Of a stretch of DNA of 14,889 bases, positions 7,494 through 12,900 are shown in pieces. The stretch is taken from the NCBI GenBank assembly GCA_030433225.1, contig JAUIMD010000008.1, positions 1 to 14,889 of the forward strand, written 5' to 3'. The stretch is from Bacteroidia bacterium. Its GTDB lineage: Bacteria > Bacteroidota > Bacteroidia > Bacteroidales > UBA5342. The notes below the pieces were generated by a model, which was given only the letters and a program-made list of their open reading frames with translations, was not told where the DNA came from and searched no databases. The first letter of the stretch is position 1. The number at the start of each line of letters is the position of its first letter. Both the position numbers and the translations under genes were made by a program.

Positions 7494-8388
7494 CCTGGGT
7501 TTGTATAAAATCCTTAATCTCTGCCTGTACCTCATGCGGTTTATCCCGGTGTAGGCTATGCCCCGTTTCCCAATCAATTACATGCTTTACGGTGGTTACA
7601 TTCGTTAAAATGCCGGCCTGCAGTTTGGCCCAGGCATATTTATCATCACGTTGTTCAAGGCTGTCGGTACGGTAATGGTTTTGAGTATTTCCGGTAAACA
7701 TTAAAACCGGTATGTGAGAAGGAATTTCAATTCCACGGATAGAATCGCAATTTGCTTCAAACTCGCGCAATTCACTCAAACCTCCGGCTCTATACTTTTG
7801 CACATTAATTTCCGGGTTCCACCAATTAAAATATTCAGTACTGTCGGCTGCATTCCACGTATGGCGTACGTACGTAAACCAGTCCTCATGCGTATCATCA
7901 ATAAATACAAGGCCTGCTACCTCATCCGGATACAAATGCGCGTAATACCGGATAATATGTCCACCCAGTGAGTGCCCGATAAGCACAAACGGAGGAGTAA
8001 GTTGCTTTTGGTGCATGAGGGCTTTTAGTTCGGCCACGTAATAGGGGAGTGTTCTTGGATTTTCATTCATTGTAGAATTTCCGATGCCGGGGTGGTTGTA
8101 ACAAAGCGTACGGTATGATTTTGATAAATCCATTTGCAACTCATAATACCAATGCATGCCGCAGTTCAATCCCGGTTCTATAATTACGGTAGGTTTGCCC
8201 TTTCCATAGTCCCGAACATTCAGGGTATAGCCATCAAAATCCATTTGTTCGCTTATGCTGTAAACGCCCAGTGGAAGCATTTCCACAGCATCTCTTACTG
8301 AGCGGCCGGTGGAAACCAAAAACACGGTTACACTGCCTGCTAAAACCAAAAAGGATACTCCCAGAATTTTAAATAATTTTTGCACCAT
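7483..8388 (-). CDS. Membrane-anchored or exported alpha/beta hydrolase
   Basis: The 301-residue product opens with a short basic head and a hydrophobic helix (about residues 7-26), read as a signal peptide or a single membrane anchor. The hydrolase core has EPGLNCGMHWYYE (71-83; oxyanion-hole region), LCYNHPGIGNS (95-105), and the nucleophile elbow LIGHSLGGHIIRYY (136-149) with Ser140. It ends with ETGHSLHRDKPHEV (274-287), where His277 is the likely catalytic histidine. The acid is less clear. The usual position after strand 7 reads FTGNTQ (231-236) without aspartate, so D164 or D165 in FIDDTHED (162-169), after strand 6, may serve. The substrate is unknown; esterase, lipase or thioesterase chemistry is possible. 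The exported location makes an editing thioesterase for the neighbouring PKS/NRPS unlikely. It is divergent from that operon and convergent with the polysaccharide operon. Confidence 0.85.
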   Translation of the reverse strand: MVQKLFKILGVSFLVLAGSVTVFLVSTGRSVRDAVEMLPLGVYSISEQMDFDGYTLNVRDYGKGKPTVIIEPGLNCGMHWYYELQMDLSKSYRTLCYNHPGIGNSTMNENPRTLPYYVAELKALMHQKQLTPPFVLIGHSLGGHIIRYYAHLYPDEVAGLVFIDDTHEDWFTYVRHTWNAADSTEYFNWWNPEINVQKYRAGGLSELREFEANCDSIRGIEIPSHIPVLMFTGNTQNHYRTDSLEQRDDKYAWAKLQAGILTNVTTVKHVIDWETGHSLHRDKPHEVQAEIKDFIQTQVKY

Positions 8389-8443
8389 CTTTTCTTGAAT
8401 TTTTTTAACGTTGACAGGCAGATAGAAAAGACCTACCTTACCA

Positions 8444-8451
8444 CAAATGTA
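8444..8451 (-). promoter_or_regulatory. Candidate Bacteroidota -7 element for the hydrolase gene
   Basis: Read on the minus strand the bases are TACATTTG, an exact match to TAnnTTTG, 55 bases before the hydrolase start codon. No well-placed -33 TTTG is seen; the nearest TTG on the minus strand (8477-8479) is about 25 bases away, longer than usual. The match is short and could be chance. Confidence 0.4.
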
Positions 8452-8528
8452 CTGTTATAAGTGAATATGAAAAACCCAATCAATACATCCTTGGATACCC
8501 GATACTCAACCGAAAACCTAGGATTTTT

Positions 8529-8543
8529 ATTTCAATTTGAAAT
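8529..8543. promoter_or_regulatory. Perfect 15-base palindrome, candidate operator
   Basis: ATTTCAA and TTGAAAT are perfect 7-base inverted arms around a single central T at 8536. It lies in the divergent intergenic region, about 40 bases upstream of the candidate -7 box of the methyltransferase/PKS-NRPS operon, where a dimeric regulator could bind. No regulator gene lies in the window, and the function is inferred from position and symmetry only. Confidence 0.35.
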
Positions 8544-8564
8544 TATTGATGTGGACACAGAACT

Positions 8565-8579
8565 AATTAAATTTTAATT
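8565..8579. promoter_or_regulatory. Second perfect 15-base palindrome overlapping the -7 box
   Basis: AATTAAA and TTTAATT are 7-base inverted arms around a central T at 8572, the same 7-1-7 layout as the palindrome 36 bases upstream but with different arm sequence. It overlaps the first five bases of the candidate -7 element (8575-8582), so bound protein there would block RNA polymerase. The arms are pure A/T, which makes a chance palindrome more likely than for the first site. Confidence 0.25.
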
Positions 8580-8582
8580 TTG
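8575..8582 (+). promoter_or_regulatory. Candidate Bacteroidota -7 element for the MT-carrier/PKS-NRPS operon
   Basis: The bases TAATTTTG match TAnnTTTG exactly and lie 40 bases upstream of the methyltransferase start codon, which leaves a short leader of about 30-35 bases. The -33 element is weak: a TTG at 8546-8548 is 26 bases upstream, longer than usual. This is the only good -7 match I found in front of the operon. Confidence 0.5.
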
Positions 8583-8622
8583 TTATCAATAATAATTCTA
8601 CATAAACCTAAAATGTGTAATT

Positions 8623-9918
8623 ATGAAAGGATCTTACCAATTAGAAAATTTCACCGAAAATAAAGAACTGGAAGTTCAACGGCTTAAAGCACAGGTTGAA
8701 CTGTTTTTTGATAAAGAATTTGAGGCATTTAAAAAACTTGGCCTCAAAGACGGAATGCGCATCATTGAATGCGGAAGTGGGCCCGGTTACCTGATGGTAA
8801 ACATCCTCAAACGCTTTAAAAACTGTAAAGCTACAGCACTTGAAATTGATCCCTACCTGTTCGAAATTTTGAGTAAAAATGCACAACAGGATGGAAAACA
8901 GTTGTATACACCTTTACAAGGTTCCATTTACGATATTGATATGCCCGACGAAAGTGTCGATTTTGCGGTAACCCGACTGGTGGTAGAACACCTGCAGGAT
9001 CCGTACAAAGCATTTTCCGAATTGCGCCGAATTCTGAAACCGGGTGGTATTTTAGTGGTGGTGAGCAACGATTTTGCCTACCACGTATTAACTTATCCTG
9101 TTATACCTGAGTTGGATGAAATGTTTGCGGCATACAACAAGTCACGCTTTAACGAAGGTGGAAATCCTTTGGTAGGCAGGCAGCTTCCCTTGTTTTTTGA
9201 ACGGGCAGGGTTTAAAAATGTTGACATTGAAATTACCACTGCGCACAGTCAGCTAAAAGGCGATAAAGCTATGCTAAATGCCGAAAATGTGAACATCTCC
9301 CGCTCACTGGTACGCGAAGGATTTTTAAAGGCCGAAACCCTTGAAAATCTGCTGCAAAAGTGGTTTGAGATGTTGCACAATCCTGATCATATCATTTTCA
9401 GGCAGTTGTTTATCGTAGGCGGCGTAAAAGATGATGGGCAAGCCATTGATTTTGCCCAACTGCAGGCGCAGTATGCGAAAAACCTGGCTACGTTAAAAAG
9501 CGCAGAAAACAGCGTTGGGACTTCATCCTCCAGTGCGGTTTCCATGGATGCCTTCGAATTGGAGTCCCTGATTTTAAACGAATGGAAAAAGGCCCTGGAT
9601 ACGGATGAAATTTCGGGTAGCGATAACTTTTTTGACATAGGAGGAAGTTCGGTTTTAATACCTGAAATCATCAATTCACTTAGCCAAACTACCGGAGTTA
9701 AAATTAAAATCCTTGATTTTTTTCAAAATCCAACCGTAAAAAGTTTATGTCAGCATGTACTGTCAGGAACCGCCGCCAATGGGAGTCAGGTCTCAGGTGT
9801 GGAGCCTAAAAAGGAAAGTATTCGTACCACTTCCAATGAAAATAAATTGCTTTCTGATGAAGAACAAAAAGCAAAATTAATGGCTCAGAGAAACAAGTTC
9901 AAAAACCGTCGAAAATAA
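8623..9918 (+). CDS. SAM-dependent methyltransferase fused to an acyl/peptidyl carrier protein domain
   Basis: The 431-residue protein has two domains. Residues about 15-270 form a class I (Rossmann) methyltransferase: motif I is IIECGSGPGY (47-56), the acidic SAM-ribose contact is in ALEIDP (72-77), and RLVVEHLQDPYKAFSELRRILKPGGILVVV (118-147) covers the later core motifs. After a Ser/Ala-rich linker (about 293-310), residues 310-380 are a carrier domain with DNFFDIGGSSVLI (334-346). Ser343 fits the phosphopantetheine site of the GGxS motif. A polar, basic, helix-like tail (about 395-431) ends the protein. I see no adenylation, acyltransferase, ketosynthase or GNAT domain, so the carrier must be charged in trans or by an undetected activity. 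The PKS-NRPS gene starts 7 bases later, so this is likely the loading or tailoring partner of that enzyme. The methylated atom (C, N or O) cannot be read from sequence. Confidence 0.88.
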   Translation: MKGSYQLENFTENKELEVQRLKAQVELFFDKEFEAFKKLGLKDGMRIIECGSGPGYLMVNILKRFKNCKATALEIDPYLFEILSKNAQQDGKQLYTPLQGSIYDIDMPDESVDFAVTRLVVEHLQDPYKAFSELRRILKPGGILVVVSNDFAYHVLTYPVIPELDEMFAAYNKSRFNEGGNPLVGRQLPLFFERAGFKNVDIEITTAHSQLKGDKAMLNAENVNISRSLVREGFLKAETLENLLQKWFEMLHNPDHIIFRQLFIVGGVKDDGQAIDFAQLQAQYAKNLATLKSAENSVGTSSSSAVSMDAFELESLILNEWKKALDTDEISGSDNFFDIGGSSVLIPEIINSLSQTTGVKIKILDFFQNPTVKSLCQHVLSGTAANGSQVSGVEPKKESIRTTSNENKLLSDEEQKAKLMAQRNKFKNRRK

Positions 9919-9925
9919 GCTAATC

Positions 9926-12900
9926 ATGAGTGCCAACAAACCTGATCAACAAAATTTAGACGGCATTGCCATTGTTGGAATGGCCGGAAAATTCCCGGGG
10001 GTGGAAAACATCACAGAATATTGGGATGCCATCAGTCAGGGAAAGGAACTGCTGAAAAGATTTACGGATGAGGAGTTATCATCCAAAGGGGTGAGCGAAT
10101 CCAGCCGTAAACACCAACATTTTGTGCCGGTAAACGGTCTTATTCATACGGCAGAATTGTTTGATGCCTCCTTTTTTGGATTTACCCCCAGAGAGGCTGA
10201 CCTGACCGATCCGCAACACCGCAAATTTTTGGAGGTTTGTTATGAGGCGCTTGAACACGCCGGACAGGCACCCGATAATCCTAAAGGACCTGTGGGTGTT
10301 TTTGCCGGATGCAGCATGAACAATTACCTGCTGAAGAATTTACTGCAATATCCCGAGCTGTTAAAAAACAACGGTGAATTTCAAACCATTGTAAACAACG
10401 ATAAAGATTTTCTTACCACCAAAGTATCGTATAAACTAAACCTTACGGGTCCTAGTTTCGACATACAAACCGCTTGTTCCACGTCTTTGGTGGCCATTCA
10501 TGTGGCTTGTCAAAACTTATTAAATTACCAATGTGATGTGGCCCTGGGAGGCGGAGCTTTCATTATGAATCCACGCGGGCATGGGTACATGTTTAAACCG
10601 GGCGGAATTGAATCTGCTGTGGGTACATGTCGCCCGTTTGATAAGGATGCCGAAGGAACCGTTTTTGGTGAAGGGGTTGGCGTTGTGGTATTAAAACGTT
10701 TGGAGGATGCCGTTGCCGATAACGACGAAATTTGGGCCGTTATAAAGTCTTCGGCCATTAATAACGACGGCTCCTTTAAAATAGGTTACATGGCACCCAG
10801 TGCCGATGGTCAGGCCGAAGCCATTTCGATGGCCATGCAGTTTGGAAACATCAATCCACGTACGATTAGCTATGTGGAGGCCCACGGTACAGGCACTAAC
10901 CTGGGCGATCCGATTGAAATAAAAGGATTAACCAAGGTGTTCAGGGAGTATACGCAGGACACCCAGTTTTGCGCCATTGGATCGGTCAAAGGAAACATGG
11001 GACACTGCGATGTGGCAGCCGGTGTAGCCGGAATTATAAAAACTGCCATGGCGCTGAAATATAAAAAGCTTCCACCCAGCATAAATTACAACACGGCAAA
11101 CCCTGAACTGGAACTGGATACCAGCCCCTTTTATGTGAACACCGCTTTGCAAAACTGGGAGGTAGACGGTGTGCCAAGGCGAGCCGCTTTAAGCTCCTTT
11201 GGTATTGGAGGAACCAACGCCCATTGTATTTTGGAGGAATGGGCCGGTAATGCGACTCAACCCAGCGAAAATGAAATTCACCTGTTGCCGCTAACTGCCA
11301 AAAAAGTGCCTGCGCTGGAAAAACTCAGCAGCAATTTAGTGGAGCATGTAAAGCATACGCAACAGGAAATTGCCGACATTGCACATACCTTGCAAACCGG
11401 GCGTAATTTTTATGCCCACCGTACCCTGTTGGTAGGCCGCAATAAGCAAGAACTGATACGTAATTTTGAGGATCATGTAGCGGCCACGGCCTACAGTGGC
11501 AAACAGGAGTTCTCTGACCCCTCTGTTGTTTTTATGTTTACAGGGCAGGGAAGCCAGTATGTAAACATGTCGAAAGGGCTTTATGAGTCATTTGATTTGT
11601 ACAAAAACATCATTGACGAAGCGGATGCCTACTTGACCCAAAACTTTGACCTTCCCCTGTTGGAGTTATTGTTTGGCGACGAGTCTGACGAACGGCAGGC
11701 AAAGGTAAACCTTACGTCCAATACGCAACCGCTGTTGTTTGCTGTGCAATACGCCACCGCATGTTTGCTTATTGAGTTTGGCATATTTCCTAACGCGCTT
11801 ACCGGGCACAGCATTGGTGAAATTACGGCTGCAACCCTGGCTGGCGTACTCGATTTTGAGGGTGCCTTATTCCTGGTAGCTACCCGGGGAAAAATAATGC
11901 AGGCGCAAAATCCGGGAGCTATGCTTTCGGTAAACCTACCTGCCAGTCAGCTTTTGCCTTTGCTTCCCGAAAATATTGAATTGGCTTTGGAAAATGCACC
12001 AGGATACTCGGTGGTTTCGGGAACTAAAGAAGCCATCGCAGATTTTGAAAAACACTTGAATAATACGGTGGAAAATCTGCATACCACTTTGCTGAAAACC
12101 TCGCATGCTTTTCACTCGAGTTTAATGGAACCGGCTCTGGCGCCCTTTGTTGAAGCGCTCCGTAATATACAGTTTAACGAGCCTGAAATACCGTTTATTT
12201 CCAATGTTACTGGAACATGGATTACCAAAGAACAGGCCATGTCACCGGATTATTGGGCCGACCACATCCGTTCAACCGTAAAATTCTCTACGGGTATCCA
12301 GGAGATTTTTCAATCGGAATATGAGGTCATTTTCATGGAGGTAGGTCCCGGCAACAGTCTTTCCATGTTGTTGTCACAATTTGAAACAAGCTCAACGTTT
12401 AAGTGTATTTCCACCATCCGCCATCCACGCACAAAAGCCAACGATGTACATACGCTATACCACGCAGTGTCCGAGTATTGGGTATCGGGTGGATTCATCG
12501 ACTGGGACACCATTTACGGCGACGAAAAGCGGTTTAAAGTGCCCTTGCCGGCCTATCCGTTTGAGCAAAACCGCCACTGGCTTGAACCCAAAATCATTCA
12601 AAATATTTATGTGGATGGTGGCGCAGAAAGCGTGCTGCATACCCCACAAGCACAAACAGAAGAAATCCCTGACAAGCAGGAAAAGCAAACTTCTGCAGCA
12701 GCGTTGCATCCCCGGCCACAGCTATCCACCGCCTATGTTGCGCCAAACACTTCGGTGGAAAACACTATTGTGTCCATTTGGCAACCCTTGTTAGGGATAG
12801 AGGGAATTGGCATACATGACGACTTTTTTGAACTGGGCGGACACTCCTTGCTGGCCTCTCAATTGATGGTGCGCATGAATGAACAATTTCAGGTTAAACT

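Noticed and set aside
12381..12794. Plus-strand 137-codon frame inside the PKS-NRPS gene
   Set aside because: It lies in another frame of a region that encodes the AT end, linker and ACP with clear motifs; its translation is low-quality and has no start context.
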